Source: Clostridia bacterium
GTDB taxonomy: Bacteria; Bacillota; Clostridia; Christensenellales; Aristaeellaceae
DNA: 64,000 nucleotides
Assembly: GCA_017512985.1 (NCBI GenBank)
Contig: JAFWEJ010000003.1
Coordinates: 1-64,000 of the forward strand
Direction of reading: 5' to 3'
Part shown: positions 32,952 to 41,675 of the stretch, piece after piece
Position numbering within the stretch: position 1 is the stretch's first letter
Layout: every line of letters starts with the position of its first letter
Notes under the pieces: generated by a model
Database searches by the model: none
Seen by the model: only the letters and a program-made list of their open reading frames with translations
Told to the model about the DNA's origin: nothing
Made by a program: the position numbers and the translations under genes

Positions 32952-33368
32952 ATGACATTTGTTCCGACGCTGAATTTCAACGGGCAATGCCGCGAAACCA
33001 TGGAAATGTATCAAAAGGCATTTTCCGGGAAAGTCACGGCATTGCTGACTTACGGCGAGGCGAATGATCCCGCGTATACGCTGGAAGAGAATCAGAAAGA
33101 CTGGATCTATCACGGTGAACTGACCTTCGGCAACCAGCGGATCATCATGAGCGACCATGTGGATATGCGGTTTTACGTCTGCTGCACCTGTTTCCTGACA
33201 GCCATGATGGAAACAAAGGAGCAGGTGGCAGCCGCCTGGGAAGTGATGAAGGAAGGCGGCACCGTTATTTATCCGCTGGAGGCAACCTTTTACAGCTCCG
33301 CGCGCGTGGTTTTCGTTGACCGTTTCGGAATCCGCTGGGGCATCATGACAGAAACAACCGAACGCTGA
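32952..33368 (+). CDS. VOC/PhnB-like glyoxalase-fold protein
   Basis: The 138-residue protein matches the PhnB branch of the vicinal-oxygen-chelate fold: PTLNFNGQCRETMEMYQKAF at the N-terminus, HGELTFGNQRIIMSD in the middle and a C-terminal VVFVDRFGIRWGIMT. Members are often annotated as DNA-binding or glyoxalase-related, but most are uncharacterised. It is the first of a long plus-strand run of small enzyme genes. Confidence 0.8.
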   Translation: MTFVPTLNFNGQCRETMEMYQKAFSGKVTALLTYGEANDPAYTLEENQKDWIYHGELTFGNQRIIMSDHVDMRFYVCCTCFLTAMMETKEQVAAAWEVMKEGGTVIYPLEATFYSSARVVFVDRFGIRWGIMTETTER

Positions 33369-33409
33369 GCGTTCAAACAGAGAAGACCGGTATTGAGGAA
33401 TTGCTGCTG

Positions 33410-33865
33410 ATGAAGATTGAATACAGAAAAGCGGAAACGTCGGATGCGGAGGCGCTGATCAACATTTATAATTCCGCGTTTTACAGCGATTATATCAGAT
33501 ACGGCGAATGCCCCGCCTATGGAAGAACGAAAGAAATGATGGAGAAGTCAATCATTGATTATCCATAGTTCCTGATCATATGCGGCAGCAAACCGGTCGG
33601 CTGTGTTTCCTGCAAAGCGGTGGAAAACGGTATATACGAAATCGGGTGCCTGTGTGTTATCCCGGAGTTCCAGGGCAAAGGGATCGGAACGGCCGCGATG
33701 GAATTCATCAAAGCGCATTGTCCCGGCTGGAAAAGAATCACACTGGTCACGCCGGCGGATAAAAGTGAAAATGTCAGATTCTATACAGAGAAATGCGGCT
33801 TTGATATCCAGTCTGCTGAGACGGACGGGAACGTGAAAGTGTTCCGGTTTGTTCTGGAAAGATAA
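33410..33865 (+). pseudogene. GNAT acetyltransferase interrupted by an amber codon
   Basis: From ATG 33410 to 33865 a single frame codes for a GNAT N-acetyltransferase except for TAG at 33566-33568 (codon 53). Before it lies the N-terminal helix region. After it comes the strand GCLCVIPEFQGKGIG with the acetyl-CoA P-loop QGKGIG and the C-terminal FYTEKCGFDIQ. The position is otherwise occupied by a polar residue, so one base change (AAG or CAG to TAG) explains it. It is a pseudogene, a sequencing error, or a case of amber readthrough. Confidence 0.8.
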
Positions 33866-33891
33866 TCCTTTGGCTGGAAAAGGAGAAACAA

Positions 33892-34434
33892 ATGCCAGAA
33901 ACGGAAATATGGGATCTTTATGATGAACAGGGGCAGAAAACCGGTGAAACCTGGGAACGAAGCCGCGCCGGGGAAATCCCGGAGGACAGGTATCATATCG
34001 TCTGTGATGTCCTGATCCGCCATCAGGATGGAACGTTTCTTCTGACACTCCGGGATCGGAACAAGGTTGACTATCCGGGCTGCCTGGAGGCAAGCGCGGG
34101 CGGCTCCGCCCTGGCCGGGGAAACTCCGGAACAGGCGGCCGGAAGGGAAATGTTCGAAGAAACCGGCCTGACAGCCGGGAAACTGAAGCTGATCGGAATA
34201 ACCCGGAAACCGCAGAGCCGTTCCATCGTCTATGCGTTTCTGGCCGTTGTGGCCTGTGATAAGAATTCGGTCCGCCTCCAGCAGGGAGAAACGGTTGGTT
34301 ATCAGTGGGTAGAGCCGCTGGTATTCCTCCGGATGGTTCGGGAGGAGCCGGTGCTGAAGATTCAGTACCCCCGGTATAAACCGTACCTTGATACGATCTT
34401 CCCGGCTGAAACAGATCGGGATTTGAAAGGATAA
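33892..34434 (+). CDS. Nudix hydrolase
   Basis: The 180-residue protein has a complete Nudix box in GGSALAGETPEQAAGREMFE, with ETGL next (GX5EX7REUXEEXGU pattern). It hydrolyses a nucleoside diphosphate linked to another moiety. The N-terminal DLYDEQGQKTG and overall length resemble Nudix proteins related to isopentenyl-diphosphate isomerase or YfcD, with substrate unknown. AAAGGAG precedes the ATG. Confidence 0.88.
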   Translation: MPETEIWDLYDEQGQKTGETWERSRAGEIPEDRYHIVCDVLIRHQDGTFLLTLRDRNKVDYPGCLEASAGGSALAGETPEQAAGREMFEETGLTAGKLKLIGITRKPQSRSIVYAFLAVVACDKNSVRLQQGETVGYQWVEPLVFLRMVREEPVLKIQYPRYKPYLDTIFPAETDRDLKG

Positions 34435-34441
34435 TCCGCAT

Positions 34442-34786
34442 ATGACACATTCAATGCAGCTGCAGCCGTCCCCCTTTGAAATGATCAGGGACGGGACAAA
34501 GACAATAGAGCTGCGGTTATTCGACGAAAAGAGGAAGAAAATCCAAATTGGGGACACCGTCCTGTTTACCAATACCGCGACTGAGGAAGTCCTCAGAGTC
34601 AAAGTACTTGAATTGCTGGTTTTCGATTCTTTTGAAACGCTGTACAGCCGGCTCCCGCTGCTGGACTGCGGCTATACAAAAGAGGATGTTGATACTGCCT
34701 CCCCCGATGATATGAATGCGTATTATCCCCGGGAAATGCAGCAAAAATACGGAGTGGTCGGAATCAGGGTGGCTTTATGGACATGA
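34442..34786 (+). CDS. ASCH domain protein
   Basis: The 114-residue protein has the ASCH fold signature (PSPFEMIRDGTKTIELRL, then IQIGDTVLFTN). ASCH domains are related to PUA and bind RNA or modified nucleosides; some are N4-acetylcytidine amidohydrolases. The gene overlaps the following PNPOx-like gene by ten bases and follows the Nudix gene by seven, so the three are probably one operon. Confidence 0.8.
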   Translation: MTHSMQLQPSPFEMIRDGTKTIELRLFDEKRKKIQIGDTVLFTNTATEEVLRVKVLELLVFDSFETLYSRLPLLDCGYTKEDVDTASPDDMNAYYPREMQQKYGVVGIRVALWT

Positions 34787-35199
34787 AAAAGATTGAACAG
34801 TTTATCAGCAGACAGAAAGTCAGTTTTGTCTGCTCCGTGGACCGTGACGGTTTCCCCAATGTCAAGGCCATGCTGAGGCCGCGGAAGAGAAACGAGCTGA
34901 AGGAATTCTGGTTCTCCACCAACACGTCATCCATGCGGGTCAGCCAGTACCTGGAGAACGCCAGAGCCAGCGTCTACTTTTATCACAAAGGGCTGATCCG
35001 GTATGAAGGCGTTATGCTGAAGGGCACCATGGAAGTGCTGACAGACCAGGAAACCAAAAATATGATCTGGCGCAAAGGAGACACCCTCTTCTACAGGAAC
35101 GGCGTCACTGATCCGGATTACTGTGTCCTGAAGTTCACCGCCGAGTCCGGCCGTCACTACCGCGACCTGAAAACCGAAAGCTTTTCCGTAGGCTCCTGA
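34777..35199 (+). CDS. Pyridoxamine 5'-phosphate oxidase-like flavin-binding protein
   Basis: The 140-residue protein has the split-barrel fold: VSFVCSVDRDGFPNVKAM at the N-terminus, FWFSTNTSSMRVSQYLEN in the middle and a C-terminal YCVLKFTAESGRHYRDL. These are FMN- or F420-binding general stress or oxidase-like proteins. It overlaps the ASCH gene. A related copy is encoded at 35854-36330, so the region contains two diverged members. Confidence 0.8.
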   Translation: MDMKKIEQFISRQKVSFVCSVDRDGFPNVKAMLRPRKRNELKEFWFSTNTSSMRVSQYLENARASVYFYHKGLIRYEGVMLKGTMEVLTDQETKNMIWRKGDTLFYRNGVTDPDYCVLKFTAESGRHYRDLKTESFSVGS

Positions 35200-35259
35200 C
35201 GGTTGAAACTGTTTTTATTGTCTGAAGCAATCGGGAACTGAGGGGAAAAGGGTTATAAA

Positions 35260-35799
35260 ATGATCGAACTGAAAACAGTGGGAAAATGCTCCGGGTACAA
35301 AGAGATCCTGGAGAAAATCAATATTGAGGCAATTCCCGAATGTGAACGGAATTCACTGGATGACCTGATCGATACCGGGGCGGAATTGCTGGGTATTTTT
35401 CTCGGCGGTTCCCCGGTCGGCTTTTTTGTTCTGAGGGAATACCGGTCCATCATATACCTTGCGTATTTTGCCGTCAGCCGTGAGCACAGATCAGAGGGAA
35501 TCGGCAGCCGGGCGCTGAAAACGCTGATTGAAGAAAATAAAGACCGCGGGATCGTTGTGGAATTTGAGTCTCCGGCCGGCAGCAAAAAGGATGATATGGC
35601 GGCCAGGCGCCGTGATTTCTATCTGAGAAACGGCTTTTATGAAACCGGCTGGTACACGTTCTATGATGAAACAGAATTTGAGATAGCTTGCACATCGGCT
35701 TCCCTGGACATCGGGACCTTTACAGAGTTTACCGTATACTTAAGCAAACTTGTCTCTGATCATATCCCAAAGCCATATCGTAAAGACAGCCGGGATTGA
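35260..35799 (+). CDS. GNAT family N-acetyltransferase
   Basis: The 179-residue protein has a GNAT core: SIIYLAYFAVSREHRSEGIG, with the acetyl-CoA loop HRSEGIGS, and RRRDFYLRNGFYETGWYTF at the C-terminal end of the fold. The substrate is unknown. GAGGGGA lies about 15 bases before the ATG, a loose spacing. It is one of seven GNAT loci in this half of the window. Confidence 0.82.
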   Translation: MIELKTVGKCSGYKEILEKINIEAIPECERNSLDDLIDTGAELLGIFLGGSPVGFFVLREYRSIIYLAYFAVSREHRSEGIGSRALKTLIEENKDRGIVVEFESPAGSKKDDMAARRRDFYLRNGFYETGWYTFYDETEFEIACTSASLDIGTFTEFTVYLSKLVSDHIPKPYRKDSRD

Positions 35800-35853
35800 G
35801 CGCCGAAGGCTTCCTGAAAGCATTTGATGATTCTGTATGGGAGGGAAAGAACC

Positions 35854-36330
35854 ATGACAAAGGATGAAATGATGAATCTCGTAAACCGTTCTCTGTTCGC
35901 AACCATCGGTTATGCCGATGAGGCGGGCAGGCAGAATGTCCGCAGGGTTTTCTGCGTATGGCACAAGGGCCTTGGCAGGCACCTGATCTCGACAAACACA
36001 AGTTCAGCTCATGTGAAAAGCCTGATGAAAGACGGAAACGCCTGCCTGTATTTCTCTGACGATTCGGCTTTTGAAGGGCTTTGCCTGTTCGGAAAGGCTG
36101 TGGCGCATTTTGAGAAAGAATACAGGGAACTCCTTTGGAACGAGGGTGATGAAAAGTATTATCCGAAGGGCGTTGAAGACGAAGATTACTGCATCCTGGA
36201 GTTCATTGCTGAAAGCGGAAGGTTTTACCGCTATGACGGAAAGGGCGATCTGTCAGCGCCTGAAATCGCGGCATATGACGCAGGCAGGGAATTTGAGAAC
36301 GGGTATAATGCCGCAAACGCGGACAGCTGA
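35854..36330 (+). CDS. Pyridoxamine 5'-phosphate oxidase-like protein
   Basis: The 158-residue protein (ATG 35854 with GGGAGGG) is a split-barrel flavoprotein relative: NRSLFATIGYADEAGRQNVR, HLISTNTSSAHVKSLM, then YCILEFIAESGRFYR. It resembles the protein at 34777-35199 in order of motifs but with an added C-terminal tail. The function is unknown; such proteins often protect against oxidative stress. Confidence 0.8.
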   Translation: MTKDEMMNLVNRSLFATIGYADEAGRQNVRRVFCVWHKGLGRHLISTNTSSAHVKSLMKDGNACLYFSDDSAFEGLCLFGKAVAHFEKEYRELLWNEGDEKYYPKGVEDEDYCILEFIAESGRFYRYDGKGDLSAPEIAAYDAGREFENGYNAANADS

Positions 36331-36393
36331 ACTGTCCGTAATCCCGGAGAAAAGCAACCGACAGCCGGCAATTTGAATTGATGGAGGAAAGAT

Positions 36394-37107
36394 ATGCGAA
36401 TCGGGCTGGTTTCATACCGGTGTGAAAACCGTAATACCGCATTCAATATGAACCGGATTGAGCTTGCCATGAAGCGCGCCGAAGGAAAAGCGGATCTGCT
36501 TTGCTTTGGAGAGGCATTTCTCCAGGGCTTTGATTCCCTTTGCTGGGATTATGAAGCCGACAAAACTGTCGCGGTTGATCTTTCATCTGACATTATTCAA
36601 CAGTTGAGGCACTGGACGGTCCGATACGGTATGTCTTTGATCACGGGATATATCGAAAAGGATCGGGATAAGCTGTATTCGTCCTGTGTTGTCATTTCAG
36701 GCGGTGAAATTGTGCATAATTACAGGCGCATATCAAAAGGATGGAAAGAATTCTCAAAAACGGACGGGCATTATTGCGAGGGAAAGGAAACAGGATCTTT
36801 TCAGCTGTGCGGTAAAAAGATGACGCTTTCCCTGTGCGGTGACCTTTGGGATTTCCCTGATCGGTTCAGAACAGAGCACCTTCTCATATGGCCCGTATAC
36901 GTTAATTATTCAACTGAGGACTGGTATGACGGAATCCTTGATGAATATGCTTCCCAGGCCGCTCTGGCTGCAGAAGATACGCTTATGATTAACCCGATTG
37001 ACAATTTTCCCGTGAATCACGGCGGTTCCTTCCGCTTTCATAAAGGACAGGTGATTGCAGGGATTCCGTTTGATAAAGAGGATATTCTGTTTGTCGATAT
37101 TCAATAG
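36394..37107 (+). CDS. Nitrilase-superfamily carbon-nitrogen hydrolase
   Basis: The 237-residue protein has the Glu-Lys-Cys triad: E40 (CFGEAFLQGF), K115 (RRISKGWKEF) and C148 (LSLCGDLWD). It is close to the usual 260 residues. These enzymes hydrolyse amides, carbamoyl compounds or nitriles. GGAGG precedes the ATG with suitable spacing. The acidic end FDKEDILFVDIQ is the normal C-terminal strand of the family. Confidence 0.85.
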   Translation: MRIGLVSYRCENRNTAFNMNRIELAMKRAEGKADLLCFGEAFLQGFDSLCWDYEADKTVAVDLSSDIIQQLRHWTVRYGMSLITGYIEKDRDKLYSSCVVISGGEIVHNYRRISKGWKEFSKTDGHYCEGKETGSFQLCGKKMTLSLCGDLWDFPDRFRTEHLLIWPVYVNYSTEDWYDGILDEYASQAALAAEDTLMINPIDNFPVNHGGSFRFHKGQVIAGIPFDKEDILFVDIQ

Positions 37108-37189
37108 CCGGCTGCATGGATTCCTGTCATCGGGTCAGCCGGCATCCTCATTCGTTATATCAGTACAGCAGAACTGAAAAGGAGAAGCC

Positions 37190-37672
37190 ATGGAATACAG
37201 AACCGAAAGTCTTGTCCTCCGCGAAGTAACAGAGAACGACCTTGCCGAAGTCGCCCGGACCTGGCCGTCCGATCAACCGCTCTCCGGTACTGAAGTGCAG
37301 GCGCAAATCGCCCGGATGCTGGAGACGCATAAAAGAAATGCCGCTGGAAACCTGCTGCATCTCTGCCTGGCAGTCTGCGAGCAGGCCGACCCCGGCAAAA
37401 TCCGGGGATGGTGCGGCCTGGACGGCAGCCGGAGCCCTTCCGCGCCGGAAATCTTTGTCCTCCTGGACGAGGCTTTCAGGAACCGTGGATACGGCACGCA
37501 GTGCATGAAGGAACTGCTCCGGATCGCGGTGGAAGAATACGGGCTTCATACCGTACGCGGCGGATGCTACAAGGATAACATTGCGTCCGCCCGGGCTATG
37601 GAAAAAGCGGGCATGGTCCACTGCGGTTCAGAAGACAACGGCGATCCCCGGTTTGAGTATACGGAGGAATAA
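37190..37672 (+). CDS. GNAT family N-acetyltransferase, RimJ/RimL-like
   Basis: The 160-residue protein starts MEYRTESLVLREVTENDLAE and contains FVLLDEAFRNRGYGTQCMKEL (acetyl-CoA loop NRGYGT) and HTVRGGCYKDNIASARAMEKA. That pattern resembles ribosomal-protein or small-molecule acetyltransferases. The target is unknown. The next GNAT gene starts two bases after its stop, so the two are co-translated. Confidence 0.82.
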   Translation: MEYRTESLVLREVTENDLAEVARTWPSDQPLSGTEVQAQIARMLETHKRNAAGNLLHLCLAVCEQADPGKIRGWCGLDGSRSPSAPEIFVLLDEAFRNRGYGTQCMKELLRIAVEEYGLHTVRGGCYKDNIASARAMEKAGMVHCGSEDNGDPRFEYTEE

Positions 37673-37674
37673 CC

Positions 37675-38184
37675 ATGCTGGAATTAAGAAGACTGTCCGT
37701 GGACGACGGACCGGAGATCTTTCAAATGCTTCAGGAGATCCCGAAAGAGGAGAACGGGTTCGGAAACAATGCCCATGGGATGACATACGGGGAATATAAG
37801 GAATGGCTGTCCGCCAAGCATCAGGAATCCCTGCGGGAAGGAATCACGGACGGCTGGAAAGTGCCCACAACGACCTACTGGCTTTATGCGGACGGCACGC
37901 CTGTCGGATTCGGCAAGCTGAGGCACTGCCTGACCGACGCGCTGCAGAAGGCCGGCGGGCATATCGGATATGCCATTGCTCCGGCGTACCGCGGAAAAGG
38001 CTACGGGAAAGAACTTCTCAGGCTCCTGCTGCGGAAAGCAAATGAGATGGGAATAGAGAAAGCCCTGGTGACCATTCACCTGGACAACGCGGCGTCGCAG
38101 GCCGTGGCGTTTTCCAACGGCGGCGTTATTACTGACAGAACAGACGAGCGGGTCCTGATCTGGATAGACACGAAAGAAAAATAA
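37675..38184 (+). CDS. GNAT family N-acetyltransferase
   Basis: The 169-residue protein has GHIGYAIAPAYRGKGYGKEL with acetyl-CoA loop RGKGYG and ALVTIHLDNAASQAVAFSNGG near the end. It resembles the minus-strand gene at 46155-46673 in sequence order (ENGFGNNAHGM and ENGLTNAWHGV, then RHCLTDALQKAGGHIGY and RHYLCESLRTGAGHIGY), so the two are paralogues. Its ribosome-binding site GGAGG lies in the last codons of the preceding GNAT gene. Confidence 0.85.
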   Translation: MLELRRLSVDDGPEIFQMLQEIPKEENGFGNNAHGMTYGEYKEWLSAKHQESLREGITDGWKVPTTTYWLYADGTPVGFGKLRHCLTDALQKAGGHIGYAIAPAYRGKGYGKELLRLLLRKANEMGIEKALVTIHLDNAASQAVAFSNGGVITDRTDERVLIWIDTKEK

Positions 38185-38256
38185 TCCGGAAGCGGAAAAC
38201 CTGTAACATTTTCCGTTCCGGATCGTATTGTCCTGTGAAGAAGGCAGGTGAAAGGG

Positions 38257-38787
38257 ATGGCAGAGGACCGGGATCTGGCTGCGCAGCTGAAAGCCGGAAA
38301 CACCGAAGCGCTTGAGCAGCTGATCATGCGCTGGCGTTCCGGGGCGGAAGCGTACGCGAACAGTGTCCTCCATGATCCCCAAGCCGCCGAGGACGCCGTG
38401 CAGGAAGCCTTTTCCCGGATCTACGCCCTGCGGAGCGGCCTGGATGAAAAGTGTTCCTTCTCCGCTTACCTGTTCACGATCGTCCGACGGATCTGCATCG
38501 ATACCCTGCGGAAACAAAGGAGGTCCCCGGATCTTCCGGGAGAGCTGCCGGAACCGCCTGTTGAATCCGCCGAAGCGGAATGCATCAGGAACTGGGAACG
38601 GCTGAACAGGCTCCACCTGCTGGCAGCGCTGGATGAAACGGACAGGAAACTCCTGCTGGCGTTCTCCCTGGAAGGAAAGCCGACAAAACAGATCGCCCGG
38701 GAAATGAACCTGTCAGACGGCCAGGTACGGGTCCGGCTGCACCGGATCCGGAGGAAACTGAAGAAAGGACTGGATAACGATGCGTGA
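38257..38787 (+). CDS. ECF-type RNA polymerase sigma factor
   Basis: The 176-residue protein has region 2 (about 15-85: LIMRWRSGAEAYANSVLHD, EAFSRIYALRSG) and region 4 (about 125-170: LDETDRKLLLAFSLEGK and helix-turn-helix KQIAREMNLSDGQVRVRL). ATG 38257 is preferred to a GTG nine bases upstream because AGGCAGG is then properly spaced. It overlaps a 61-residue membrane protein gene by eight bases and is followed by signal peptidase I. Confidence 0.86.
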   Translation: MAEDRDLAAQLKAGNTEALEQLIMRWRSGAEAYANSVLHDPQAAEDAVQEAFSRIYALRSGLDEKCSFSAYLFTIVRRICIDTLRKQRRSPDLPGELPEPPVESAEAECIRNWERLNRLHLLAALDETDRKLLLAFSLEGKPTKQIAREMNLSDGQVRVRLHRIRRKLKKGLDNDA

Positions 38788-38965
38788 TCAGTATATGAAT
38801 GACATTATCCGCCGCGGAAACGAGCTCTCCGTGCTGGAACAGGCAGCGCTGTCCATGCCGGAAAAAGCTTCCCCTGTCCGCTGGATCGTGGCGGCTGCCT
38901 TCGGCACGCTGGTCGCCCTGTTCCCTTCCGTCTGCACCGCGCAGGCCTTCTTCCTGATCATCTGA
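38780..38965 (+). CDS. Small membrane protein of 61 residues, possible mini anti-sigma
   Basis: The product has a cytoplasmic-looking N-terminus (DYQ-like MRDQYMNDIIRRGNELSVLE) of about 33 residues and one hydrophobic helix (IVAAAFGTLVALFPSVCTAQAFFLII). Its start overlaps the sigma gene by eight bases, the usual place of an anti-sigma gene. It is much shorter than known anti-sigma factors, lacks a zinc motif and has no extracellular domain. A sigma-binding role is an inference from position and topology. Confidence 0.6.
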   Translation: MRDQYMNDIIRRGNELSVLEQAALSMPEKASPVRWIVAAAFGTLVALFPSVCTAQAFFLII

Positions 38966-38981
38966 AAGGCGGTACAGTCCT

Positions 38982-39602
38982 GTGAAAAAACAGCATGAAG
39001 AAAAAAAGAAAAAAACGCCCGGGCGGGAGATCCTGGAATGGGTCCTGACAATAGCCGCCGCGGTTGCGATCGCCCTTGTGATCCGGTCCTTCGTTTTTGA
39101 GCCGGTCCGGGTTGACGGCGCGTCCATGGACGATACGCTGGCGGACGGAGAAATCATGTTCGTCACCAAATTTGATTACGGCACGGCCTGGTTCACCCTT
39201 CCCTGGCAGGACGATGAAACAAAGGAAAAAGCCACCCGGTTCACAACGGGCGGAAATCCGGAGCGGTTTGACGTCGTCATCTGCCGGTATCCGGGACGCG
39301 GGGACACCAATTTTGTAAAGCGGGTGGTCGGCCTGCCAGGGGATACGGTTGAGCTCCGGAGCGGATACCTGTACGTGAACGGTGAAAAAACAGAAGAATC
39401 GTATATCAGCGACGAGTACCGGGGCGGTTTCCTGAATGAGATGAGCCCGTATACCGTGCCCGAAGGCGAATACTTTGTTATGGGCGACCACCGGGACAGC
39501 TCCAACGACAGCCGCAGCGTCGGCCCGATCAGCCGGAATATGATTATCGGCCATGTGCGCACGGTGCTCTGGCCGTTCGGCAGCATCAGGGGAATCAAAT
39601 AA
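38982..39602 (+). CDS. lepB: Signal peptidase I
   Basis: The 206-residue protein has one N-terminal transmembrane helix (VLTIAAAVAIALVI) and the S26 family motifs: DGASMDDTL with nucleophile S48, NFVKRVVGLPGD with general base K113, and GDHRDSSNDSR near the C-terminus. It cleaves Sec signal peptides outside the membrane. The start is GTG after AAAGGCGG. It follows the ECF sigma and small membrane protein genes by 16 bases, so its expression may depend on that sigma factor. Confidence 0.92.
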   Translation: MKKQHEEKKKKTPGREILEWVLTIAAAVAIALVIRSFVFEPVRVDGASMDDTLADGEIMFVTKFDYGTAWFTLPWQDDETKEKATRFTTGGNPERFDVVICRYPGRGDTNFVKRVVGLPGDTVELRSGYLYVNGEKTEESYISDEYRGGFLNEMSPYTVPEGEYFVMGDHRDSSNDSRSVGPISRNMIIGHVRTVLWPFGSIRGIK

Positions 39603-39685
39603 CCGCAGAATAACGTTTGTTCGCCTTCCCTTCTCTCCCTGCGCATGATAAAATAATCCGGAAATCATCAGAGGGAGAAATCACA

Positions 39686-40873
39686 GTGTTAAACATCACC
39701 CCGGACCAGGCGCGGCAGTTTATCCTGTACCGGCAGGGGCTGCTCGGTGAGCACCGTTTTATCGGAAAAGACGGTGCTTATCAGTATGTCCGCCAGGCTG
39801 GATGCATCCAGTTCGATCCGGTGGACGTCTGCGGCCGGAACGCCGAACTGACGCTCCAGTCCCGCGTGAAGGGATTTAAAAAGAAAACACTGGAGGACCT
39901 GCTTTACCGGGACCGCCTGCTGGTGGACTATTCGGACAAGGAACTGTCCATCTGGCCCAGCGAGGACTGGCCCTACTTTTCATCCTACCGGGAACGGAGC
40001 ATGGAACACGGCCGCAATTTTGCCGGCATCCCGGAACTGGAAGAGCAGGCCGTTGCCTATATCCGGAAACACGGCCCCGTCAGCAGCGATACCCTTCCGA
40101 TTGAGGGAACCATTTACTGGCATTCCTCCATGCACTGGAGCGGCCACTGGCATAAGGATTCCCTGGCCGCCCGTTCCGTGCTGGAACAGCTCTACACGGA
40201 CGGCGTCCTGCTGATCCACCACAAATCCGGTTCCAGGAAGTATTACGACCTGACGGAAAAATATCTCCCTGCCGGCCTGCTGTCGGCGCCGAACCCCTGC
40301 CCGGATGAAATGTCCTGGCTCTGCTGGCGGATCCGGCGCCGGATCGGAGCAATCGGCCTGCTCTGGAACCGCCGTTCCGACGCCTGGCTGGGCATCGGAA
40401 TGACCCCAGAGGAACGGAACGCCGCCTTTGACCGTATGGAAAAGGAAGGCAGCGTCACCGCGGTGCGGGTGGAAGGCCTGCGCTTCCCGCTGTATATGCT
40501 CAGCGAAGACCTTCCGCTTCTGGAGTCCGTAATCGCCGGGCAGGTGTCCCTGAAGCCCCGGCTCGAATTCCTCGCGCCCCTCGACCCGATGCTGTGGGAC
40601 AGGAAGCTGATCGAAGCCCTCTGGGGATACCGGTATTCCTGGGAGATCTATACGCCGCCCGTGAAAAGGCAATACGGCTATTATGTACTTCCCATGCTCT
40701 GCGGCGACCGGCTGATCGGCCGGGTTGAGCCGAAGGCCGACCGGAAGGCAAAAACGCTCACCGTACAGAACATCTGGCTTGAGCCCGGCGTCCGGCAGAC
40801 GAAAAAGCTCTCCGGCCAGATCAGCCGCGCCGCGGAGCGCCTGGCGGAATTCAACGGCTGCGTATATGAATGA
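39686..40873 (+). CDS. AlkZ/YcaQ-like winged-helix DNA glycosylase
   Basis: The 395-residue protein matches the HTH_42 family: RQFILYRQGLLGE at the start, QYVRQAGCIQFDPVDVCGRN near residue 35, then a middle tandem winged-helix region. The C-terminus has LAPLDPMLWDRKLIEALWGY. The QxD-type motif in the FDPVD region fits the AlkZ catalytic element. AlkZ enzymes unhook interstrand crosslinks or remove alkylated bases. The start is GTG at 39686 with GAGGGAG; an upstream ATG at 39617 has no such site. Confidence 0.8.
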   Translation: MLNITPDQARQFILYRQGLLGEHRFIGKDGAYQYVRQAGCIQFDPVDVCGRNAELTLQSRVKGFKKKTLEDLLYRDRLLVDYSDKELSIWPSEDWPYFSSYRERSMEHGRNFAGIPELEEQAVAYIRKHGPVSSDTLPIEGTIYWHSSMHWSGHWHKDSLAARSVLEQLYTDGVLLIHHKSGSRKYYDLTEKYLPAGLLSAPNPCPDEMSWLCWRIRRRIGAIGLLWNRRSDAWLGIGMTPEERNAAFDRMEKEGSVTAVRVEGLRFPLYMLSEDLPLLESVIAGQVSLKPRLEFLAPLDPMLWDRKLIEALWGYRYSWEIYTPPVKRQYGYYVLPMLCGDRLIGRVEPKADRKAKTLTVQNIWLEPGVRQTKKLSGQISRAAERLAEFNGCVYE

Positions 40874-40895
40874 TCCCGATGAAAGGAAACAGGCA

Positions 40896-41675
40896 ATGGG
40901 ACAGCTGACCGATTCGAAAGTGATGGAGAAACAGTACGGGACGGCGGACAGGCTGAACACCCGGATCTCCATTCATGCCAAATACTCTGTCAACAGGCAG
41001 GGTTTCGGCAGCTGGATCTCGGAACATTACCGGTTTCCGGAGAACGCCTCCGTGCTGGAACTGGGCTGCGGCACCGGCGACATGTGGAAGGGCAAGGGAG
41101 ACCTCATTGCCCGCTGCGGCCGGCTGGTCCTCTCCGACTTTTCGGCCGGCATGCTGGAGCAGGCGAAGGAAACCCTGCACAGTGAAAAAGACATTGATTA
41201 TCAGGTGATCGATATTCAGGAGATTCCGTATCCGGACCGGAGTTTTGACGCTGTGATCGCCAATATGATGCTCTACCATGTACCGGACCTTCCCAAAGGG
41301 CTCGGTGAAGTCCGGCGCGTCCTGAAAAAGGGCGGCGCTTTCTACTGCGCCACCTTCGGCGAGAACGGCATGATGGAATACATCGGCAGCCTGTTCAGCG
41401 GGTATGGGATCGAAACACAGGTAAATGCCGCTTTCACCCTGCAGAACGGAAGGAAAAAGCTCAGCCCGTATTTCCCGGAAGTGGAGACCGTCCTGTATGA
41501 AGACGCGCTGGCCGTGACCGACGTGGAAGACCTTGTCGACTACATCTTCTCCCTCACCGGCATGTCCGACCTGCGGAAGCTTCCGCGGGAGACCGTCCGC
41601 TCCGTACTGGCATCGCATATGACGGACGGTGTCCTGCGCGTCCCCAAGGAATACGGCATGTTCATCGCCCGCTGA
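40896..41675 (+). CDS. SAM-dependent methyltransferase
   Basis: The 259-residue class I methyltransferase has motif I VLELGCGTGDMWK, a later SFDAVIANMMLYHVPDL and VLKKGGAFYCATFGE. This is the UbiE/Coq5-like pattern of small-molecule methyltransferases. ATG 40896 with AAAGGAAAC is chosen because it avoids overlap with the preceding gene. Its 3' end overlaps the convergent kinase gene by 14 bases. Confidence 0.85.
   Translation: MGQLTDSKVMEKQYGTADRLNTRISIHAKYSVNRQGFGSWISEHYRFPENASVLELGCGTGDMWKGKGDLIARCGRLVLSDFSAGMLEQAKETLHSEKDIDYQVIDIQEIPYPDRSFDAVIANMMLYHVPDLPKGLGEVRRVLKKGGAFYCATFGENGMMEYIGSLFSGYGIETQVNAAFTLQNGRKKLSPYFPEVETVLYEDALAVTDVEDLVDYIFSLTGMSDLRKLPRETVRSVLASHMTDGVLRVPKEYGMFIAR

Noticed and set aside
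33566-33568. Genome-wide reassignment of TAG to an amino acid
   Set aside because: Only one gene shows an internal TAG and several neighbours have TAG stops or TAG in alternate frames without sign of recoding; a point mutation is simpler.
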